64,000 nt of DNA from Streptomyces noursei (lineage in GTDB: Bacteria > Actinomycetota > Actinomycetes > Streptomycetales > Streptomycetaceae), in contig NZ_CP070326.1 in assembly GCF_016917755.1 (NCBI RefSeq), positions 8,246,001 through 8,310,000 on the forward strand. Direction: 5' to 3'. Positions 41,300-48,812 of this stretch are shown piece after piece; the first letter of the stretch is position 1, and every line of letters begins with the position of its first letter. The notes beneath the pieces are model-generated. The model was not told the DNA's origin and ran no database searches. It saw only the letters and a list, made by a program, of their open reading frames with translations. Both the position numbers and the translations under genes were made by a program.

Positions 41300-42241
41300 T
41301 CAGCCGGTGGTGGCCGGGCGCTCGCGCCACCAGTCCACCGTCGCCTCGACCTGCGCGGCGACCGGGGTGGCGCGCACGGCGAACTCGGCTTCGTACGCGC
41401 TGGTGTCGACGACGAAGGGACGGTCGAACTGGTAGCGGACTTCCTTGAGTTCGCGGATCAGCGGGGAGAAGAGCGACGCGATGCCGAGCACGGCCGGCGA
41501 CAGCCCGCGCACCGCGACCGGCCCCACGCCCGCCCGGGCGGCCAGGCGGTCGACCATCTCCCGGGTGGACAGTGCGGGCGCCGTCGGCGCGTGCCAGGCA
41601 CGCCCCCAGGCACGTTCCTCGCCCGCGACCTCCACCAGGGCCCTGGCCACATCGGGGAGATAGCTCCAGCTGTGCGGGGCGTCAGGATCCCCGAGCGCGG
41701 AGACCGGCTTGCCGCGCAGCAGCCGCGGCATGACCCGCGCGGCCAGGTGTCCGCCGTCGGTCACGCCAGGGCCGAAGAAGTCCGAGGCCCGCACCTCGAC
41801 AGCCTTGATCCGGCCCTGCTCGTGCAGGTCCCGCGCCTGCTTCCAGACAGCGGCGCGCACCCGTCCCTTGGGGCCGGTCGCGGCGAGCGGCAGCTGCTCC
41901 GTCATGGGACCGGCCACGGGGCCGTAGCCGTAGAGGTTGCCCAGCATGACCAGGACGGCCCCGGTCGCCTCGGCCGCCGCGCGGAGCGACGCGGCCAGCG
42001 GCGGCCAGTCGCGCGCCCAGCGGGGGTAGGGCGGTGCGGCACAGCCGTAGATGGCCGCCGCGCCCCGGGCGACCTCGGTCAGTCGCTCGTGGTCGGTGGC
42101 GTCCATGGCGAGGTGCTCGATGCCCGGCTCCGGGCTTCGGCCCGATGTGGTGACGACCCGAACCGCATGGCCCGCTCCGGCCAGCAGCCGGGCGGTGGCC
42201 GCCCCGGCGGGACCAAAACCTACGACGACGTAAAGACTCAC
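41300..42241 (-). CDS. NAD-dependent epimerase/dehydratase-like (SDR) protein
   Basis: 313 residues. Starts MSLYVVVGFGPAGAATARLLAGAGH, a Rossmann nucleotide-binding loop (GxGPAG). LVMLGNLYGYGPVAG and VEVRASDFFGPGVTDGG and the SWSYLPDVARALVEVA segment are characteristic of extended or atypical SDRs of the NAD-epimerase type. The usual YxxxK is not evident, so it may bind dinucleotide without classical SDR chemistry. Substrate unknown. It is transcribed in the same direction as kdpD, 190 bp downstream of it. Confidence 0.82.
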   Translation of the reverse strand: MSLYVVVGFGPAGAATARLLAGAGHAVRVVTTSGRSPEPGIEHLAMDATDHERLTEVARGAAAIYGCAAPPYPRWARDWPPLAASLRAAAEATGAVLVMLGNLYGYGPVAGPMTEQLPLAATGPKGRVRAAVWKQARDLHEQGRIKAVEVRASDFFGPGVTDGGHLAARVMPRLLRGKPVSALGDPDAPHSWSYLPDVARALVEVAGEERAWGRAWHAPTAPALSTREMVDRLAARAGVGPVAVRGLSPAVLGIASLFSPLIRELKEVRYQFDRPFVVDTSAYEAEFAVRATPVAAQVEATVDWWRERPATTG

Positions 42242-42431
42242 GCGCGCACAGTAGCGCGGAGCGGGTGGGGCGGGTCGGGGCGGGGCGCCGAGCAGGGGTC
42301 CCGGTGCGCCGCGCCACCGACCCTGATCGACTCAACGAGGACTTTCGGCCAATCGCCTTGCGTGTATGTCGTGCGACGGCCCTCCTGACCTGCGCGGTCG
42401 GCCGGGCCGGCCAGGAGGACCGACGCCCGGT

Positions 42432-45257
42432 TCACGCCTCGTCGGCCGTGCCGGCGGCCCCGGCAGTGCCAACGGTCCGGGCGATCACGGCACGCGTGGC
42501 CGTGGCGACCGTCTCCGCCATCTCCGCCGTGGGCGGGACGGCGACACCGGTGGCCGGCGGGGGCTGAACCTCCGCGGATTCCGGGAGGTGCGACTCCGGG
42601 GCGGCCGGGAGGGAGACGACCATGGTGAGGCCGCCGCCGGGGGTCTCCTCCGGGGTGAGGGTGCCGCCCATCGCCTCGGTCAGGCCGCGGGAGAGCGCCA
42701 GGCCGAGGCCGAGGCCCGTGGTGTTGTCGGTGTCGCCGAGGCGCTGGAACGGCTCGAACGCCCGCTCCCGGTCGAGCAGTTGGATGCCGGGACCGCGGTC
42801 GATGATCCGTACTTCGACACGGCCGGCCAGGGCGCTGGCTCCGATCGTGACGGGGCGGCCGGCGGGCGAGTGCCGCACCGCGTTGGACACCAGGTTGGCG
42901 ACCACGCGCTCCAGCAGGGGCGGGTCCGCCAGCACGTCGGGGGCGGTGTCCAGCGCCTGCGGCACGACGCGTCCGGGCGCCTGTGGAGGCGAGCCGGGGA
43001 GGGTGTCCAGCGCGGCGGGCAGGACGTCGGCCAGCGCCACCGGCTCCAGGTGCAGGGTCAGCGCACCGGCCTGGAGTCTGCTCATGTCCAGGAGGTTGTC
43101 GACCAGGCGGCTGAGCTTGGCGAGCGACTCCTCGGCGGTGGCGAGCAGTTCCTCGCGGTCCTCGGGTGAGAAGTCCACCTCGCGACTGCGCAGCGAGCTG
43201 ATCGCCGCCCAGCTGCCGGCCAGCGGTGTGCGCAGGTCGTGCCCCACCGCGGCCAGGAGTGCGGTGCGCATCCGGTTGGCCGCCTTGACGGGTTCGACCT
43301 CGGCGGCGGCCTCGGCCAGCCGGGCGCGTTCGACGGCCGCGGTCAGATGGGCCGCGAAGGCGGTGAGCACCCGGTGCTCGGAGGCGGGCAGGCGACGCCC
43401 GATCAACACCAGCACGCTGTCGTCCCCTATCGCGACCTCGGTCCGGTGGTCGGTGCCCACTTCACCGGCGGTGCCCGCGGTTGGGACGGCTCGTGCGGAT
43501 CCCGTGGCCGTCCGGCCGGTCGTGGACGGCCAGGGCCCCGGCGCGTCGTCGCGCGGGCACAGCTCGATGCGGTCCATGCCGAAGGTCTCGCGGGTGCGCT
43601 CCAGGAGGTCCGGCACCGCCCGGTCCCCGCGCAGGATGCCGCCGGCCAACGAGGACAGCGTCTCGGCTTCCGCGGTCGCCCGGGCGGCGCGCCGCCCCAG
43701 CCGCAGCGAACGGTCCACGATGGCGGCGACGGTGACCGCGACGGTGGTGAACGCGGCCTGGGCGACGACGATATTGGCCTCGGCGAAGGTGAATTGGCCG
43801 ACCGGCGGGATGAAGTAGTAGTTCAGCAGCAGCGAGGTGGTGACCGAGGCGAGCAGCGCGGAGACCACTCCGCCGATGCAGGCCACACCCAGCACGGTCA
43901 GCAGGAAGAGCAGCGCCTCGCTGGTGAGGTTGAGCGACAACGGACCCGAGACGCCGCGCAGTACGAGGGTCAGCAGCAGGGGCAGCACCAGGCCGGCGAT
44001 CGGCCCGGCCACCCGGCGGGTGCGCGGCAGACCGCTGCCGGGGATGACCCAGGTGCGCCCCTGCCCGGCGTATGCGTGGCCGACGGTGTGGACGTCGATG
44101 TCTCCGGAGAGTTCGACGACGGTCTCCCCCACGCCGCGCGGCGCCAGGAACCGCCGCAGTCTGCCGCGACGGCTGGCACCGACGACGAGTTGGGTGGCGT
44201 TCTGGGCGCGGGCGAAGTCCAGCAGGGCAGCGGGGACGTCGTCCCCGACCACCGCGTGGTAGGTGCCGCCCAGGCTCTCGGTGAGCTGCCGCTGGTCGGC
44301 CAGCGCGGCCGGCGAGGAACCGGCCAGGCCGTCGCTGCGGGTGATGTGCACGGCCAGCAGGTCACCCGCGGGGAGGGGAGTCCCCCCTGCGCATGGGGGT
44401 CCCCCCGCTCGAACGCAGTTGAGAGTCGGGGAGGCGCTGAGAGCGCGGGAGAGATTGACTATCCGGGCGGCCCGACGGATCAGCGTCGTACCCTCCAGGC
44501 CACCGGAGAGCGCCACCACCACCCGCTCGCGGGTCTCCCACACCGGGCCGATGCGGTGCTCGTGCCGGTACTTGCGCAGCGCCTCGTCCACCCGGCCGGC
44601 GACCCACAGCAGCGCCAGCTCGCGCAGCGCGCTGAGGTTGCCGAGCCGGAAGTAGCGCGACAGCGCGGCATCGACCTTCTCGGGCGGGTAGATGTTGCCG
44701 TGCGCCATGCGGCGCCGCAGGCCCTCGGCCGGCAGGTCGACCAGTTCGATCTGGTCGGCGCGGCGGACCACCTCGTCGGGCACGGTCTCGTACTGCGGCA
44801 CCCCGGTGATCTTCTCGACGACGTCGGTGAGCGACTCCAGATGCTGGATGTTGAGCGTGGCCACCACGTCGATGCCGGCGCCGAGCAGTTCCTCGATGTC
44901 CTGCCAGCGCTTGGTGTGCCGGCAGCCCGGCGCGTTGGTGTGGGCGAGTTCGTCGATGAGCACCACCTCGGGGCGCCGCTCCAGCACCAGGTCCAGGTCG
45001 AGTTCGCCGAACTCGGTGCCGCGATGGCTGCGGATCGCGCGCGGCAGCACGGCCAGCCCGTCGAGCATCGCCTCGGTGGCCGGGCGTCCGTGGCACTCGG
45101 CGTACGCCACCGCCACGTCCGTGCCCCGCGCGGTCCGGCGCCGGCCCTCGTCCAGCATCCGGTAGGTCTTGCCCACACCGGGGGCGGCCCCGAGAAAGAC
45201 CTTGAGCCTGCCGGGCCGCGGCCGATCCGCCGCGTCCCCCTCGCTGCCCCACCCCAT
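42432..45257 (-). CDS. kdpD: KdpD-type sensor histidine kinase
   Basis: About 941 residues from ATG 45257. Order: KdpD N-terminal domain with Walker A (FLGAAPGVGKTYRMLDEG) and Walker B-like DLDLVLERRPEVVLIDELAHTN; a universal-stress-protein domain (TQLVVGASRRGRLRRFL); four membrane helices (AGLVLPLLLTLVLRGVSG to AAFTTVAVTVAAIV); a GAF-like region; then HisKA (VGHDLRTPLAG) and HATPase (NLVSNAVRHS, GLGLGLALSRGL). KdpD senses K+ and turgor and phosphorylates KdpE. No kdpE or kdpFABC gene is in the window. Between the N-terminal and stress-protein domains about 27 extra residues (ALSASPTLNCVRAGGPPC and onward) derive from an inserted repeat (44371-44450). Confidence 0.9.
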   Translation of the reverse strand: MGWGSEGDAADRPRPGRLKVFLGAAPGVGKTYRMLDEGRRRTARGTDVAVAYAECHGRPATEAMLDGLAVLPRAIRSHRGTEFGELDLDLVLERRPEVVLIDELAHTNAPGCRHTKRWQDIEELLGAGIDVVATLNIQHLESLTDVVEKITGVPQYETVPDEVVRRADQIELVDLPAEGLRRRMAHGNIYPPEKVDAALSRYFRLGNLSALRELALLWVAGRVDEALRKYRHEHRIGPVWETRERVVVALSGGLEGTTLIRRAARIVNLSRALSASPTLNCVRAGGPPCAGGTPLPAGDLLAVHITRSDGLAGSSPAALADQRQLTESLGGTYHAVVGDDVPAALLDFARAQNATQLVVGASRRGRLRRFLAPRGVGETVVELSGDIDVHTVGHAYAGQGRTWVIPGSGLPRTRRVAGPIAGLVLPLLLTLVLRGVSGPLSLNLTSEALLFLLTVLGVACIGGVVSALLASVTTSLLLNYYFIPPVGQFTFAEANIVVAQAAFTTVAVTVAAIVDRSLRLGRRAARATAEAETLSSLAGGILRGDRAVPDLLERTRETFGMDRIELCPRDDAPGPWPSTTGRTATGSARAVPTAGTAGEVGTDHRTEVAIGDDSVLVLIGRRLPASEHRVLTAFAAHLTAAVERARLAEAAAEVEPVKAANRMRTALLAAVGHDLRTPLAGSWAAISSLRSREVDFSPEDREELLATAEESLAKLSRLVDNLLDMSRLQAGALTLHLEPVALADVLPAALDTLPGSPPQAPGRVVPQALDTAPDVLADPPLLERVVANLVSNAVRHSPAGRPVTIGASALAGRVEVRIIDRGPGIQLLDRERAFEPFQRLGDTDNTTGLGLGLALSRGLTEAMGGTLTPEETPGGGLTMVVSLPAAPESHLPESAEVQPPPATGVAVPPTAEMAETVATATRAVIARTVGTAGAAGTADEA
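44371..44450. repeat. Streptomyces intergenic-type palindromic repeat inside kdpD
   Basis: The segment contains TCCCCCCTGCGCATGGGGG, then the CCGCTCGAACGCAGTTGAGA core, and ends GTCGGGGAGG. This is the sequence type recalled as a widespread palindromic repeat between Streptomyces genes. Here it sits within a coding sequence, is a multiple of three in effect, and adds about 27 residues rich in Cys, Pro and Gly to KdpD. Exact ends are uncertain by several bases. Confidence 0.65.
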
Positions 45258-45537
45258 GACGTACGTCCCTTCAGTACCACGGCGCGCCGGGCGGCACCGC
45301 GTGGAGCGTCTCCCCGCGGTTGTCACCGGCCGGCGCGCGAACTCCTCCTTTGAGTCCTGCGAGCATCGTCACCGCCCACCACCGGGAACCGCGCTGTGCT
45401 GCACCGACGTTGACGCAACCCTGACCCGGAACGGGGTGCCTGCCCGGCCGGCTGCCGTTGGTGGGTGCCGGGTGGGCTGCGAGGGGTTTGTCTCCGCGCT
45501 CCGGGCCCGGGCGGCGGTCGCCCGGGCCCGGTGCCGG

Positions 45538-47946
45538 TCAGCGGCGCTCGGCCCCGGACCGGTCGGCCGCGGCGGACTCCGGGGTACAGCGATAGAGCTG
45601 GTACGCCTGGCCCGGCACGCGGTCGCAGTGGGCGCGCACCCACGGGCCGATGGCACGGCCGGGCGTGGTCGCCGGACCGCCGAGCACGACGTAGCGCAGC
45701 TGGCCGGTGGCGACGAGGTCGCGGAATCCGGACGCGGTGGGTGACGGCGCGGTGCCGGTGAAGCCGCCCATGGGGAGCACCGCGGCACCGGCGTGGAGGA
45801 TGTAGGGCGAGGCGACCCGCCAACTGGTGGTGGCGAACAGGTAGGTGGCGCCGCCCTGGTGGGCCCGGGTGTAGGCGAGGAGCTGGCGCTGTGCGGGGCT
45901 CAGCGAGGTCTCGCCCGAGGTCTGGTGAGCAGTCTTGCGGGCAGCCTCGTGTGCCGTCCCGTCGGACGGGTCGGGGTGTCGGGGCGAGTGGCCAGTGGAG
46001 GCGTCGGTCCGGCCTGTGGTGCCGTCGGACGGGTCGGCGGCAGGAGCCCGGTGGGCCGCCGGATGGTGGGCCGCGGTGCGGTGCCGGATGGCCACCGGAC
46101 CGGTCGAGCCCATGCCGGAGTGCCCGTACGTCGGGTCGAGGACCGAGGACGCCCAGGCGGCGGACGGCAGGAGCATCGCCACCAGGGCCGTGACGAGCCC
46201 CAGCACGGCCGTCCGCCGTCGGCCCGCGTCACCTCCGGAGCCGGAGTCCGGGCCGGAAGCGGACGCCGTACCGAGGCGGGAGGCCGATCCGGGGCCTGCG
46301 GGCGAGCCGGGGCCGGAAGCCGGGCGGGTGCGGGTGCGGGTGCGGGTGCCCCGACGGCCCCAGGCCAGCAGCCCCAGGCCGCCCGCCCCCAGGACGGCCG
46401 CGGCCGGCGCCAGCCACGGCAGGTAGGTCGGGAACAGCTCGGCGATCACCGCCGACCAGGCCACGGTGCTCACCACGACGGTCGGCAGCGCCCACGCCCG
46501 GGCGCGGCCGCCGCGCACCCAGGCGCGCCAGAACTGCACCATCCCGGCCCCGAACAGCGCCGCCAGCGGAACGGCCACCACCCCCATGTAGTACGTATGG
46601 CCACCGACCGCCCCGGCGCTGAACACCAGGAAGTACGTGACCAGCCACACCCCCCACAGCACGAAGCCGGCGCGCAGCGGATCCGTACGCGGCCGGCCGC
46701 GCCGCCACACCACACCGCACACCGCCGCGAGCGCGGCGGCCGGGTACAGCCAGCCGATCTGCGAGACCAGCGACGGGGCGAACATCTTGACCCACTGCCC
46801 GGCGGTCGGCCGGGAGTGTCCGGTCGGCGGCGCCGGCGCGGTGCCGGCCATGGTGGAGACGGCGACGCTCCCGGTGTCCTTGGCGCTCACACTGACGCTG
46901 GAGAAACGGTTGAGGAAGTTGTAGCCGACCACTTGGCTCGCCGCGGAGTTGTTGGTCGTGCCGTCGATGTACGGGCGGTCCTTGGCGGGGGTGAACGTCA
47001 CCAGCAGCACCCACGACGCCGACACCGCCACGCAGACCGCGCCCGCCGCCGCCAGGTGCGCCAGCCGTCGGCGGAGCGCCGTCGGCGCCGAGAGCACATA
47101 CAGCAGGCCGAGCGCCGGGAGCACCGCCCACGCCTCCAGCATCTTGGCCTGGAAGCTCAGGCCCACCCAGACCCCGGCGGCCAGCAACGGACGCAGCCGG
47201 GCCCCGCGTGCCGCGCGCAACGTGGCGTCGCCGGCCAGCAGGACGCAGAGCGTGAACGCCGGGTCCTCGACCTCGGTGCGGAACAGCCCGGCGATCGCCG
47301 GGGTGAGGGCGAAGGCGGCGGCCGCCAGGAGAGCGGCGTTCTCGCCCGCCCAGCGACGCACCGCGCGGTACAGGACGGCGACGCTGAGCACACCCTCGAT
47401 CACCTGGGGCAAGGTCAGCGCCCACGGGTGGAAGCCGAAGATCCGCGCGGAGAGCGCCTGCGGCCACAGGAAGCCCGGCAGCTTGTCGATGGTGATCGAG
47501 CCGCCGGGATCGAAGGAGCCGAAGAGGAAGGCGTGCCAGCTCTCCGACATGCTGCGCGCGGTCTCCGAGTAGAACGCGTGGAACGCGCTGTGCTGGATGT
47601 CCCAGGCGAACAGCACCCCCGCTATGACGAGGATCGCCAGCAGCGCGGGTCTGGAGTACGCCGGCCGGGGCTCCGGCGTCCGGCGCGCCGCACCGATCCG
47701 GCGGAGCAGGCGACCGCCGCCGGCCCGCCCGGTCGGCACGCCCACCGCCGAGATCGTTTCCCCCGACGGACCCGGCTTCCCCGACGGGGACGCTTCCCCC
47801 CTTGCGGGCCCGTCCACTGCTACGGACCCGTCCAACGCTGCGGGCCCGTTCAACGCCGAGGACGCATTCCCTGCTGGGGACGCGTCCCCCACTAGGGGCG
47901 CGTTCCCGACTGGAGACGCATTCCCGGCTGGGGTCGTGCTGGCCAT
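45538..47946 (-). CDS. Glycosyltransferase family 39 protein (ArnT/mannosyltransferase type)
   Basis: 802 residues. A 90-residue Ala/Gly/Asn/Pro-rich cytoplasmic lead (PVGNAPLVGDASPAGNASS-type units) precedes about a dozen membrane helices. HAFYSETARSMSESWHAFLFG and the nearby SITIDKLPGFLWPQALSARIFG contain the acidic first-loop residues that bind polyprenyl phosphate in GT39 enzymes. YYMGVVAVPLAALFGAGMVQF is a conserved later segment. The last 200 residues are an external domain following a low-complexity Thr/His/Asp-rich linker. Members transfer mannose or arabinose-like sugars from lipid carriers to envelope glycans or proteins. Confidence 0.88.
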   Translation of the reverse strand: MASTTPAGNASPVGNAPLVGDASPAGNASSALNGPAALDGSVAVDGPARGEASPSGKPGPSGETISAVGVPTGRAGGGRLLRRIGAARRTPEPRPAYSRPALLAILVIAGVLFAWDIQHSAFHAFYSETARSMSESWHAFLFGSFDPGGSITIDKLPGFLWPQALSARIFGFHPWALTLPQVIEGVLSVAVLYRAVRRWAGENAALLAAAAFALTPAIAGLFRTEVEDPAFTLCVLLAGDATLRAARGARLRPLLAAGVWVGLSFQAKMLEAWAVLPALGLLYVLSAPTALRRRLAHLAAAGAVCVAVSASWVLLVTFTPAKDRPYIDGTTNNSAASQVVGYNFLNRFSSVSVSAKDTGSVAVSTMAGTAPAPPTGHSRPTAGQWVKMFAPSLVSQIGWLYPAAALAAVCGVVWRRGRPRTDPLRAGFVLWGVWLVTYFLVFSAGAVGGHTYYMGVVAVPLAALFGAGMVQFWRAWVRGGRARAWALPTVVVSTVAWSAVIAELFPTYLPWLAPAAAVLGAGGLGLLAWGRRGTRTRTRTRPASGPGSPAGPGSASRLGTASASGPDSGSGGDAGRRRTAVLGLVTALVAMLLPSAAWASSVLDPTYGHSGMGSTGPVAIRHRTAAHHPAAHRAPAADPSDGTTGRTDASTGHSPRHPDPSDGTAHEAARKTAHQTSGETSLSPAQRQLLAYTRAHQGGATYLFATTSWRVASPYILHAGAAVLPMGGFTGTAPSPTASGFRDLVATGQLRYVVLGGPATTPGRAIGPWVRAHCDRVPGQAYQLYRCTPESAAADRSGAERR

Positions 47947-48131
47947 GGACGATCCTCCCTGGTGGTACTCGCCGGTCGGTGTGCGAGATGGCCGGAGGGG
48001 CGTCGGGGATCCGCGGGCCGCCGATTGTTCAGCGAACGTTCAGATCGCACGTCCGGGCGGCGAGGCACCGACGGGACGCACATCGACGCCGGGGACGCAG
48101 GCTCCCAACCCGGGTGGCGCGAATCGGACCC

Positions 48132-48187
48132 TGCAACAAAGCTGTTGCAAAGACATCCTTGAGAATTGACCAGGTCAACTGTTTAAA
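48132..48187 (+). promoter_or_regulatory. Promoter and operator-like repeat upstream of the WXG-toxin locus
   Basis: TTGAGA (48159-48164), 17-bp spacer and TTTAAA (48182-48187) form a plausible promoter for the WXG100-like gene. The spacer contains TTGACC-A-GGTCAA, an inverted repeat. Just upstream lies TGCAACA-AAGC-TGTTGCA (48132-48149), a perfect 7-bp-arm inverted repeat that could bind a regulator. This is the most AT-rich stretch in the vicinity. Confidence 0.5.
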
Positions 48188-48245
48188 CTTTCCACCAGCG
48201 TTGCGGCCCCACGGCCATGCACAAGAGAACTACCTGGGGATTCTG

Positions 48246-48626
48246 GTGGGAGACGGCCTAAAAGCTGATATAGCGTCACTGCGCACCGGTGGTACCGATT
48301 TCGACCAGATCGGCAAGGACTACCAGGGCCTCGTCGACAAGCTGAAGGACGCACTGACCTCCCTGGAGGGCAACGACACACCCCCGTGGGGGGACGACGA
48401 TCTGGGCGAGAAGTTCGGTGTCGTCTATGAGGGCTTACGAGACGGTATGTACGAATCGATGGGCCATCTCGCCGCCAAGCTCCAAGAAATCGGCGGCGGG
48501 CTGAACAACATGGCCAAGAACCACGAGGCCGACGAGGACTTCAACGATTCGATGCTGAGGCAGCACATCGCGAACGCCGAGACGGAGCACCAGGCAATCG
48601 CCCGCTTCCGGAGCCCCAACGTCTAG
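48246..48626 (+). CDS. WXG100-like (ESX/type VII) small secreted protein
   Basis: 126 residues from GTG 48246, with a GGGGA leader. All-helical: LKADIASLRTGGTDFDQIGKDYQGLVDKLKDAL, then a turn with P-P-W-G-D-D-D-L-G and a second long helix (YEGLRDGMYESMGHLAAKLQEIGGGLNNMAKNHE). Helix-turn-helix proteins of this size are type VII secretion partners. A TTA codon at 48435-48437 indicates possible bldA control. The following gene is a large toxin with its own WXG100-like head, so this is probably its co-secreted or chaperone partner. Confidence 0.78.
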   Translation: MGDGLKADIASLRTGGTDFDQIGKDYQGLVDKLKDALTSLEGNDTPPWGDDDLGEKFGVVYEGLRDGMYESMGHLAAKLQEIGGGLNNMAKNHEADEDFNDSMLRQHIANAETEHQAIARFRSPNV

Positions 48627-48812
48627 CGACTCACCGCACCTCCCCCTCGTCGCCCTCGTCACCCTCCCGTCATCCCTCACGGCGCCCCTCGCACCGCCCC
48701 TCCCGCCGTCCCTCGCGGTGCCCCTGCTCGCGCCGCCCTGCCCGTCCCCCTCCACACCCCTTTCCGCTCCGCCCTCTCTTCCTGACCTCGCGCCTGCCTG
48801 GAGATCCCCACT

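Noticed and set aside
43239..45353. 704-codon plus-strand frame opposite kdpD
   Set aside because: Gly/Arg/Val-rich without domains; kdpD on the other strand is fully supported.
45793..47895. 700-codon plus-strand frame opposite the GT39 gene
   Set aside because: Arg/His/Gln-rich antisense artefact; the GT39 protein has membrane topology and family motifs.
48627..48812. Polypyrimidine stretch between the WXG100-like and toxin genes, considered as a regulatory RNA
   Set aside because: Only loosely repeated CCCTC/CGTCC sequence without a clear fold or terminator; probably simple-sequence spacer.
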